A stretch of 11,288 nucleotides of DNA from Ectocarpus siliculosus (lineage: Eukaryota > Sar > Phaeophyceae > Ectocarpales > Ectocarpaceae). Of this stretch, positions 1 to 8,300 are shown piece by piece. Numbering within the stretch: the first letter of the stretch is position 1; each line of letters begins with the position of its first letter. A program made the position numbers and the translations under genes. Under the pieces are notes generated by a model. That model did not search any database and was not told where the DNA came from. It saw only the letters and a list, made by a program, of their open reading frames with translations. The stretch is taken from contig FN649741.1 in the NCBI GenBank assembly GCA_000310025.1, forward strand, positions 2,542,469 through 2,553,756, given 5' to 3'.

Positions 1-2
1 GC

Positions 3-281
3 GCCCGGCGGTCCTTTTCGCGGGAAGGTATACGGGCGGCGGAGGTGCCCGCCGTGGTCGGTGACACCGGCGGTGGCGGCGGCGGCGGCGGCGGCGGCGG
101 AAGGAGAGAAGACGCCCTGGGTGAGGGGGACGATGGAGAGGACCTGCGGTCTAGGGGAGAGGTTGAGCTAAGCCTGTTCTCGTTCGGGGCCCCGCGGGCG
201 GGCAACCAGCGCTACGCGGCGAGGTACAATGCCGCCGTGCCGCGCAGCTTCCGGATCGTGGTGGACGGTGACCCCGTACCG
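3..281 (+). other. Lipase exon 1 (5' end outside window)
   Basis: Ninety-three codons are open in frame from position 3. It encodes a Gly run (69-101), an acidic linker, then ELSLFSFGAPRAGN and RSFRIVVDGDPVP. The donor is CCG|GTGAGG at 282, phase 0. Reading past it gives RVRVLPGFPF and a stop at 381, unlike any lipase, while joining to 409 restores the expected DPVPGLP. No acceptor is needed inside the visible part, so the exon probably starts upstream of the window. Confidence 0.85.
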
Positions 282-1661
282 GTGAGGGGCATGAGGGTTA
301 GGGTTCTCCCTGGCTTTCCTTTCATTTTGTTCCTTCTTGCCGCCGCTCCCCCCTTGTTACTCCCCTCTTTTCCGGCTCCCTAACAGCCTTTCTCCCTACT
401 CGCCGCAGGGGTTACCCACCTGGCGGTACGGGCACGCGGGAACCAAGGTTTTGATCGACGGTCGAGGGAGAGGTCCGCTCATTCTGGACCCGAGCCTGGC
501 GGAGCAGAGGATCTTCCCTCGCTCACAGCGGAGGCGCTACGTGCATCACCATGACACCGGACGGTACCGGCAGGGGCTCCGTGGCCGGTTGCTGGAGGTG
601 TGATGAGGGGGGAGGGATGACGGTGGTATCTGGGGGTCTTGTGTGGTCGGCGACGTGTGATTGTGGCTGGGTGTGGCGGTGTGGCTTTTTTCTTCACCCT
701 CTTCCCCCTCGGCGACCTTTTTTTGGATGGTGTGGCTGCGGCTCGTGAAGGCGGCTCGTTCGGCAGGCAAAGGAGGACGCTTGTAGCTGCTCGAGTGTTT
801 CGGCTTGCGCCATCATACGTCATTTGTCTGTCTGCCGCCAAGCTTGACCACGTTGTGTTTCTTTTTCGCCCACAAAGCCAGTGACGTCCGACTTTATGAT
901 TTTTCTTCTACTTCTAGCCAGCTAGCCAGTAGCAGAGTGGCGCAGCCGATTGCCGTCCGTTGTCCCCCCACAAACCACCCCGCCTCGCTTATGTTCCGCA
1001 TACACCGACAAAACCAAAAATGCAGGCGGTCCTCCCCGAGGTGGCAGCAGGCCTGCCCAACCACTGGCCGTTCGCACCCCCGGCCTCCACCCCGGTCGCC
1101 ACGACCTTGTCCACCGGAAACACAGAGGGGGACACCCCTCCCGTCGCCGCCGCCGCCGCCGCCGCCGCCGCTACCGGCGCTCCCGCCACCGACGACACCG
1201 CCGCCGCCGCCTCCTTCGCAACACCCAACAAGCCCGTCGAGGGTAACGGCGGCGGCGTCTCCACCGACGAGGCTAAGGTAGACCTGGAGACCGGTGGGGG
1301 GGGTGGCTACGCCGACAACGGCGGCGGGGGCGGCTTCGCGGAAGGGGGGGAGAGCAACGGGGTGCCGGGGGCCCCGCTATCCGCCCCCGCTTGGGGGGTG
1401 TCGTTCGACGAAGGCAGTGGCAGCGGCAATGGCCGCGGGAAGGTTGGGACGCCTGACGACAGGGGGAGAGGGGCGGCGATGGCGGCGGCCAAGCTGACGC
1501 CCGGCTCCATTCCCTACTTCTCTAGCTTTGACAGCGGCAGCAGGCACAGCAGCGACAGTGACAGCAGCGGCGACGGCGGCGGCGGCGGCGGCGACGGCGA
1601 GGGCGTCGACGAAGCAGCGGGGGAAGGGACACGGCAAGAGGAGAAGGCGAAGAAAGAGTAG
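3..1661 (+). CDS. Class 3 lipase (alpha/beta-hydrolase), 3' part of gene, spliced
   Basis: The reading frame is open from the left edge, so this is the C-terminal part of a longer protein. Best model: exons 3-281, 409-597 and 1026-1661, all joined in phase 0. Seen: FSFGAPRAGN (177-206), the conserved strand-and-turn after the nucleophile elbow of class 3 lipases; RIVVDGDPVPGLP across the first intron, whose DPVP Asp (270-272) fits the catalytic Asp; then YGHAGTK, LILDPSLAEQ and YVHHHDTGRYRQGL, where a His around 544-552 fits the catalytic His. In this family the enzyme hydrolyses ester bonds of acylglycerols or related lipids; the actual substrate cannot be read here. The GHSLGG-type elbow is not visible and should lie upstream, outside the window. 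Odd: an 11-Gly run just before the FGAPR strand, and a low-complexity tail of about 210 residues. If intron 2 is not spliced, the protein ends at TGA 601-603. The family call is firm; the third exon is less sure. Confidence 0.85.
282..408 (+). other. Lipase intron 1 (127 bp)
   Basis: GT-AG intron in phase 0. The donor is GTGAGG. The 3' half is strongly pyrimidine-rich (ctccccccttgttactcccc region) and ends in ctactcgccgCAG at 406-408, a clear acceptor. Confidence 0.8.
409..603 (+). other. Lipase exon 2 (to donor at 597, or stop at 603)
   Basis: It encodes GLPTWRYGHAGTKVLIDGRG, then LILDPSLAEQ and YVHHHDTGRYRQGLRGRLLE. This follows the class 3 lipase layout after the catalytic Asp: an aromatic and His-Gly segment, an I/V-x-DPS-x-x-E segment, then a His followed by Y-R-x-x-L. 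Two ends are possible. A donor GAG|GTGTGA at 598 in phase 0 splices to exon 3, continuing the helix as RLLE-AVLPEVAAGLPNHWPF. Alternatively it reads on to V-stop at 601-603. The smooth amphipathic continuation favours splicing. Confidence 0.8.
598..1025 (+). other. Proposed lipase intron 2 (428 bp)
   Basis: Donor GTGTGA, acceptor aaaaatgCAG at 1023-1025. That acceptor has a weak pyrimidine tract. A second in-frame, phase 0 acceptor at 933-935 (gccagtagCAG) lies just after the tttttcttctacttctag pyrimidine stretch and would add 30 codons (SGAADCRPLSPHKPPRLAYV and on). If no splicing occurs, this stretch is the start of the 3' UTR. Nothing else is recognisable in it. Confidence 0.45.
1026..1661 (+). 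other. Proposed lipase exon 3: low-complexity acidic/Gly/Ala tail
   Basis: Open frame of 211 codons plus TAG (1659-1661). It starts AVLPEVAAGLPNHWPFAPP, a plausible folded continuation. It then becomes low complexity: a poly-Ala run from repeated GCC (about 1140-1172), Gly runs, an Asp/Ser stretch (SSDSDSSGDGGGGGG near 1550-1595) and a charged end EEKAKKE. Such tails are typically disordered. It has no domain I recognise. Alternative: ATG at 1020-1022 opens a separate 213-residue single-exon protein in the same frame. GC-rich repeats keep other frames open here too, so the open frame alone is weak proof. Confidence 0.5.
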
Positions 1662-4600
1662 AAGCAGATGGAATGAAAAACGTGGTCCGCAAGGGTAGTG
1701 GGGTCCATCAAGAGTCACAGCAGCAGCCGTAGCGGAGGTTGCGTCGGCCGTAGCAGAAACACCGACGACGACGTGCTATAGCGTTGGCGAGTGTTCGGTG
1801 AAACGGCGGACGGGGCGAGAGGAGGCGGGAGAGACCAAAAGTTTTGTCCGTGGGGTTTGGATTTGCTGGTCATCTCGGTACCGGCCACAGCAGCAGCAAT
1901 AGCAGCAGCAACAGCAGCAGCAGCAGAGAGTGCAACCACGCAAGAGCGAGAACGACGCACTTTTCCATCCTGTCGATGGGTTTCAGTTTGCCATTGGTTG
2001 GCGTTGGCGAGGCGGCAGGATTACAGGGAGGCATCAGACGGAGGAGGAGGCAACACAATCGGCGAAAATGGAAGGACAGGCGGGCTGGCATCGGGTCGAG
2101 AAAATAGTGGGGGAGGGTCCGGGAGCTTTGCTTGTGCGAAATTGAAGAATTTCAGCAACACATGGATGCCGTTGTACACGGCAGCATTAGGGACAGCTCA
2201 TACGAAGGGAAATCTACCTCCGTGTGCCGTTTAGCGCCAACTACTGTGATGTTTCACATGTTGCAAGTACAATCGAGGGGGGAGAGTGACAATCGAGAGC
2301 CTCCCCGCGTGGTACGTTGGGGGCGACAGAAAAAAACAGTAGGGTTCGGGAAAAGGAAACTTTCCGCGAACCTCCCCCACTGTGTGTTTCGGGCGGTGCC
2401 GATACTCTTTGGAAATCCCGCGCGAGCTGCTGTTGCCCCGTCGGCGGCAAGAAGAAGTCTAGGCGTGCCAAGAGTAGTTTTGTTTGTGTGAAGGGGCGGT
2501 AAGGGAAGCCTGGTATTTGCTCTCCAAGGAAGGCAGAGGAGAGTGATGAGATGCTGGTCAAGATGGAGACCATAAATCGTCTTGTGTACGCGTTATACAC
2601 AGAGTAAGTGTTGTTTTAGCCGTGTGTTCGTTACAAGTTTTTCCTTGCAAAAATGTTTTTCCTTGAAAAAACGCATTGCCTTGTTTATTTTATGAAGAAT
2701 TTTTTTCTTGTAGTCTCGTTTACTGTAGTGGTACTCCCTGTCTTGCCTGTACAACGCCACACAGATCTTTTTTTTTTTTACGACTTTCTTGGCCCTCTCT
2801 CGTTGTGGGGAATTCTTTGTGACTTGGTGGACCTTGTGAGCTACTGTTGTTACGCGCGCCTTTGGCGGCAGAGGGGTCAGGGTAAAAGGTTGGGTTGGGG
2901 GCTAGAACGAATGTGTGCGAGTGTTTCAGAACAACGCGCCGCCATTGATGTAGTGTCTGTTGTGGGAGAAGTTTTGTCCGTTGTTGTTGATGCGGTAGTG
3001 GACCCTTTGTATGAACCTGCATAGTGACACGGGATTTGCCGCCCGTATTGCCGGGCACCCGGCAGAACACTATTATTCAGAGGGTGAGACACGTTGAACG
3101 TACATACGCCATATTGTCAAGCGATTTCACCGACCTTACAAAAGGGGCGACCGATCATATTTTCGCAAAAGCCTTTTACAGAGACCACTGCTACGGCTGT
3201 GATATCGTGTTTGTTTCTCGCGTTGAGTGTGTAACGGCATTTGTTTCGTTGTCGCCGGAAACCCCAAAGTTTTTTTTTTGTCACAAGAATCAATCGTGAT
3301 TTCGCAAGTTCTGTTTTGGAGACAAGAGTGACACGTCTTTTGTGATCGTGTTGTCACAAGCATGATAGTGTTTTATTTTAAAGAAGAGTGCATCAGAATT
3401 CTTGAGTGCCGTTTTGGTGGTTTATAGTGGGGACTGATTAGACCCCGATTTTGCATGTCGGGGAAAAGGAGAGGGTGCGCGTGAGTGAGTGAGTGGGGGC
3501 AAGTCACAAAAGGGAGTTGGATAGGTTCGCCGAGACTTGATTTCCAACGTGTACCGAGAGCACCACCCGCAGTACGTAGGGTTAGGGACGGTGAAGGCAA
3601 CTTTACCCTTCTTTTACTCTTGGGGGGGCGGTTTCTTGCTGTTCGTATGTTTTGATAGTGTATTGTGGAATCTCAAGTTAATGCCATGATATTCCAGGAG
3701 GACCATCATTTGCAGCAATTCACGAAGCATGAATTGCAAGTACAGCGGTCTTCGGTCGGGAGGTCCCGGTTGCACGCTAGGACAACGCCAGGTTGTCTGG
3801 CTTACACGTACGTTGGGACGGCGGGGGCTGTCTGTTTGTCATTGTGTCTGCATCACACGCCACACCTGCAAGCGCACGACCGCTTTACGGGGAAGGTGTG
3901 CTGTAACGGAAAAGCAATGGCACCAGCCAGGGTGTTCCGAACCCGCACATCAACGCACAACGCTGTAGTGAAAAAGGAACACAGAGGGTTTGCGTCTGTC
4001 GATCACTTTTCGCGCTGCTGAACTTAGCCGATTGGTTGAAGGTGGGGCGTTTACCGTTCTCGCTACACCAGCGCGAATAATGAACGAATGAAGCAGTTAC
4101 CAACGAACAGAGAGGCGATGTTTTTGTATTTTTGTCACCTTTTGGTGTTGTGCGTGCCAGAACCTCTGCCCCTCATATCGCGAGCGTCGACCCGAGCGTA
4201 CTGCAGGGGGGAAGCCGTGTGTGTTATGGGCCAGAGGTGCTTATGGGAGGGCGTACTCTACATGCCTTAGCGGCTAGACCATTCATTGACCACGCGCCCT
4301 CGAGAGGACGGACTCACGGAGGTGTGTATGGCGGGGGAGGGGTAAGAAGTCGCCGCACCTTCCGCCTCTCTGTTTGGGCCTTCAGGGAGACACACGTCGC
4401 GCAGCGGTGTGTCGGTTAAAAGGGCGGAGTTTGGCTTCAAAATCATGTGCGAGTGGCCTCGAGTGCTTGCACAGTTTAGGGTTCAAGAGGCGGTTTTGAT
4501 AGTCATGTTGTGTGTTTTAACGGGCTCAACCAGGGACGAGACTCGCGGCAGACACGTGCACTTTTTTTACTCTCGGCCGGGTTCCGCTGTCGGCGGCATG

Positions 4601-4685
4601 AATAGTTATCTCGTCGCATTGTGCACAAGTCCTTGGGAAGTCTTTGGCACCCAGGGTATTAATGTTCTTAGAATACGAGGACAGG
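1662..4685 (+). other. No convincing gene; probable long 3' UTR / intergenic, T/G-rich on +
   Basis: The first about 550 bases (1662-2210) are GC-rich with AGC-type repeats. From about 2230 to 4680 the + strand is rich in T and G, with many tttgttt and gtgtgt runs, a T10 run at 2767-2776 and a GTGA-type run near 3480-3494. Open frames up to 158 codons occur on both strands, but none shows a domain, a natural residue composition, or splice sites joining it to anything. Long T/G-rich downstream stretches fit a long 3' UTR of the lipase gene, but its poly(A) site cannot be placed from sequence. Confidence 0.5.
1886..1928 (+). repeat. CAG/CAA trinucleotide tract
   Basis: Imperfect (CAG)n with CAA and TAG interruptions. 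It lies downstream of the lipase coding end. On the other strand it makes a Leu-rich shadow frame that is not a gene. Confidence 0.85.
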
Positions 4686-5317
4686 AAATGCCCAGTCTAA
4701 GATGCAGCCAATTCACCTTCCAGTACAGTGTGCACTCGATCGGCCCACCACTGAAACCGAAAAGCGCAAAGACGTCTGCAACAAACGAACCTATTACTCC
4801 TTTCTCTACCTGCCCTCGGGACTTCTTACCGAAGACAGCCGTTTACGCCTACCCTCGCCCGCCTTGGGGGCGCCCAAAAAGGTAAAGCATCGACCCACTT
4901 GCAAAACTGACAGCGATACCAATCCACAATCAAGGACGATAGCAGCACTACGTTAACAAACCTGCCTGGTACTGCTTCAGGATTCCTTCATTTAATGCGC
5001 ACCGCCCGCACGACATACGTTACTATTTATACGACTATTCTACTGGTGCTACAGCTGTTGATGCTGCTACTACAATTGCTGCAACTACTACAACTTCCTC
5101 TACTACTCTTGAGTATGCTACCGCCATGCGCTGGGGAGACTATCAACTCTACTTCGAAAAAGCTTGCTAACAATGCGGCATAGACAAATACACGCAGACA
5201 GTTGTACAGCTTTTCGCACACCACCAATATCTGTGTGTGTAAGCTAACACGGCAAAAGTGATATATTTTCTCAATGCAAAAATAACACTCGTACTAACGA
5301 ACCGTTACAACGAACCG
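4686..5317 (-). other. No gene; probable 3' UTR of the TilS-like gene, C/A-rich on +
   Basis: From about 4690 the + strand turns C/A-rich (cccaccactgaaaccgaaaa type), so the - strand is T/G-rich, as expected for the 3' UTR of the - strand gene ending at 5318. It contains the ACT/GCT-type trinucleotide tract at 5039-5115. No coding segment is convincing. Confidence 0.45.
5039..5115 (+). repeat. Degenerate CTG/CTA/ACT trinucleotide tract
   Basis: Mixed three-base repeats (ctactggtgctacagctg and on). It creates a Leu-rich frame on + that imitates a membrane segment and a Ser/Cys-rich frame on -. It is best read as an interrupted microsatellite. Confidence 0.75.
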
Positions 5318-5323
5318 TTACAA
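5298..5323 (+). repeat. 13-bp tandem duplication at the stop codon of the TilS-like gene
   Basis: CGAACCGTTACAA occurs twice, at 5298-5310 and 5311-5323, with no spacer. On the - strand each copy carries TTGTAA, and the right-hand copy supplies the last Leu codon and the proposed TAA stop. Confidence 0.9.
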
Positions 5324-5383
5324 GGGTGACGTGCCCGCTCCCGTATACTTGAGCGTGACCGTCACCATCCTCGCGCCGCTCTC
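5318..5383 (-). other. TilS-like terminal exon H with stop
   Basis: The frame ESGARMVTVTLKYTGAGTSPL ends in TAA at 5320-5318. A beta-rich ending after exon F's YVVAVPDTPEAALTVQ is sensible, and the phase (0) agrees. The acceptor could be at 5384, three bases further in, or at the GAG before GATG; this changes only a few residues. If exon F is not spliced here, the protein would instead end at 5625. Confidence 0.55.
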
Positions 5384-8300
5384 CTTCAGAAGAGGCGGGT
5401 CCCGTGAGGGGGGCGGGGCGAGCAGGGGCATCCCGCGGCGTATGCGGGGGTCGACGTCTCGCCAAGCCGGGGCCTTCGCTCTCAAACCAGGCTGCACCAA
5501 ACAGTTACGTATTTATTGGGAGAAAAGTCGGTGCAAACATTCAGCACGCAGACAGGAGGGGGGGTAGGAGGGAGGGAGTGAAGGGGGGAGGCAAAGAGGG
5601 GAGTAAGTGCGAAGCAAAAATTCACTATCCGGCAGGGTTTCCTCTCTCCTCACTGAAAGTACTCCAACCCTTCCGTGAATCATCAGGAGCGGGTAGTCTT
5701 TCTGAGATGTTTCGAGTGTTTTTGAAATGCACATGATGAGAGTCGCGTCGCCCAGAACTCATGTCAGCCGTAAGCATCGCATGTGGCACGTTAGCTTCGC
5801 GGGTCTCGTTGACTCGTACCAATCGCAACTTCAGTTCGCAACAGCAACAAGAGCACACCTGGACCGTTAGCGCTGCCTCCGGCGTGTCTGGCACCGCCAC
5901 CACGTAGCTCAACTCCCCGTCCATGAGCTCCTCCATGGACGCAAACGGAAGGGCGTTGGCCGCGGGGGGACGGCCTCGCTCGAACCCCTGCAGCTCCTGC
6001 ATTTTTGATTGGTTGATTGGTTCACGGGGCGTCGGTCCTTTCGGTGAACGGGCCAGCAATCCAATGCGTTTTTTTCGTTGTTCTGGGCAGTTCTTCGTTT
6101 TGAACGCTCAAACAAGCGTTTTTCACCGTCTCATTGACGGCGCATCAGCAACGCAGCCGTGTGTTGTTTTCATCCCGACCAGCCTCTTTTCCGACGGTAT
6201 TTCGGCGAACCACGGGAAGTCGATTTTGTCGGTACAATCGTATGGCAGGATGTGTGAGTAATCGCTCGAGGGGTCTATCTTCCCTGAGACATCCACGGGC
6301 GCGCGTGCGGATGGATGTGGGCCGGCGGCAGAGAGCAAAGGTTCGGGGGCAGCGCGCTGGGTCCCATCGTGCCTATCGGCTTTCGACGCCAAGACTCGTA
6401 TCTGCCGTCGCCGCTGCCAGCGGCGGCGGCGACGAAGGCCCTCACGTATGTGCGCTTCGCAGGTAGCCAACGCAGACTCTCCCCAGCCCGCGACGTACCT
6501 GGCACAGATCAAACACTGGTCTATTGCGACGCTTAGCGGTGCTTGGTGCCCGCGAGAAGTCTATTTTACCTGCGGTAGTTTGGTCTCGGTCTCTGCCGTT
6601 GTGATCCTCCACGGACCGACCTGTACGAGACCACCGTCTAGCGGGACAGGTGTCCCTTCGGCCTGATAGAAAGAAGCAGCAGCATCAGCAGCAGCAACCG
6701 CAGCAACCGCAGCAACAGCAACAAAGGTAGGAACAAGAAGATTTCGACAGGATCATAACAGTACCGGCATGACGCACAAACACGTAGAACAGACTTTGCG
6801 TAGACCCTATGTCAATAATCCTGTCCTAGGGTCAAAGACCTCTTTCGTTCCTTTTGTGTAGAAGCATCACCTTTCCAAAAGGGTGAACATCTCTCACTTT
6901 AAGCAGAAAAACTGGCGGGCACAGGGTGAAGGGGGCTTGAAATAAACCGGAAGCAGAGCAGGGACCCCACGAGTGTGGCGTTGGATGGAGGTTTCGCCGA
7001 TTGGGAAACCGTGTCAACGTGCACATATGGCCATCATCGCTGGGAAAGGTCATGGTCGTCACACGGAAGCATCTTGGTTCGTTGAAATAGTTGAAAGAGA
7101 ACGAACCACCACTGCTGAGGTAATGAACCCAGGAGGTGTGAAAACGGCCGCCTTCCACGTACGTACCTTCTCGCCGTAGGACGTGTTCGGCGGCAGGAAG
7201 ACCCCCATCCTGAAGATGTACAGGCTTCCTCCGCAAAGGAAACCCACGTACTCTTTCCTCAGCTCTACCCACTTGTCCTGGAGGAAGAGAAAAGCAAAAC
7301 AAAAAGTCACACACAAAACCATTGCGACGTGTGTACGTACATACTTTTGCCGTCGGAAGCTAAAGAAAAAAGATATGTCGAAGAAAAACGAAAATAACTT
7401 GAAGCGTATTGCATCTTGTCAAAAAAAAAACGCAATAAAAAAAAAAAGGTACGTTCATTCGCGAATAGATGCATGCAAGGAATAATGGCGCAGTCAGCAG
7501 ACAGAGAGACAGATAGAGACACCGCTCTTGTTTGAGAGGACCGTGAGGTCGAACTTTCGACTCGTGACGTCCCAGACAAACAAGCCACCCCGACGAAGAT
7601 GCTATGATCTATTACGGAAAGGCGGTGGTTTCTTTCATCGTAGTGCGCCATGCTTCAACATCCTGCAACATCGCATTGTGGACATGCGCCGCGAAGACCG
7701 TGCCCACACGGAGGGACACGCCGTTTTGAGGCAAGAGTAGGTCTAACGAGGGGGGTCCAGTCACACACTACCAACGCGGCGAAACGGCCACTTACGTTCG
7801 ACCTACACGGAACCTACGACCTAGAAAAAACTCAAGCACTCGCCATATACTATTTAGAACCCGAACTCAAACCGCTGAACTCAATACAGTAGGTGGCCCG
7901 GAATAATGCCGGTCGAATAATGCCGGTTGCCCGCTGTAATGCCGGCAAAATCGGCTGGCCCAACTTCAAGCCGGTATAATGCCGGTTCGGGGGGTTGGTG
8001 GCCCGTGAATAATATGCCGATTTTCACGATTGCTTGCACACACAGGACTGCACACACAGCACACCACACACACACTTTGAGGCCATATACCCCTACCAGC
8101 TGCACCCCTACCGCATCATGAGGGGCTACTTCGACAAGATTTGATGCTATTACTAATAGTATTTGAGCCGATTCAGTGTCAGTGTGGTTGTTTGTTCGGT
8201 GGAACCTGTTGGTAGGTTGTCGTTTCTAGCCGAACACCAGCAGGCTGACCACTTTTTGTTTGAATTTTCTCTGTTTATTTGTTCCTTGTTCTGCGTGAGC

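Noticed and set aside
960-1019. Extending exon 3 upstream as an independent start
   Set aside because: There is no ATG before 1020 in this frame and an in-frame TAG at 930-932. It is only useful if the acceptor at 935 is used.
2132-2491. 119-codon frame on +
   Set aside because: Composition looks like translated noncoding sequence, with no recognisable motif or splice partner.
3715-3737. 8-bp stem, 7-base loop inverted repeat (GCAATTCA / TGAATTGC)
   Set aside because: About one such hairpin is expected by chance in 11 kb, and there is no terminator-like context.
4409-4885. 158-codon open frame on +, the longest between the two genes
   Set aside because: No domain, no neighbouring exon in phase, and it crosses the place where strand composition flips. 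Frames of this length are expected by chance at this GC content.
4995-5183. Leu-rich frame resembling a membrane peptide
   Set aside because: The Leu run comes from a CTG/CTA/ACT repeat, not from a conserved membrane segment.
5625-5858. Read-through of exon F into a Cys-rich end stopping at 5625
   Set aside because: VCSCCCC comes from a TGC/TGT repeat right after a good CAG|GTGTGC donor, and splicing to 5383 gives a better ending. Kept only as an alternative.
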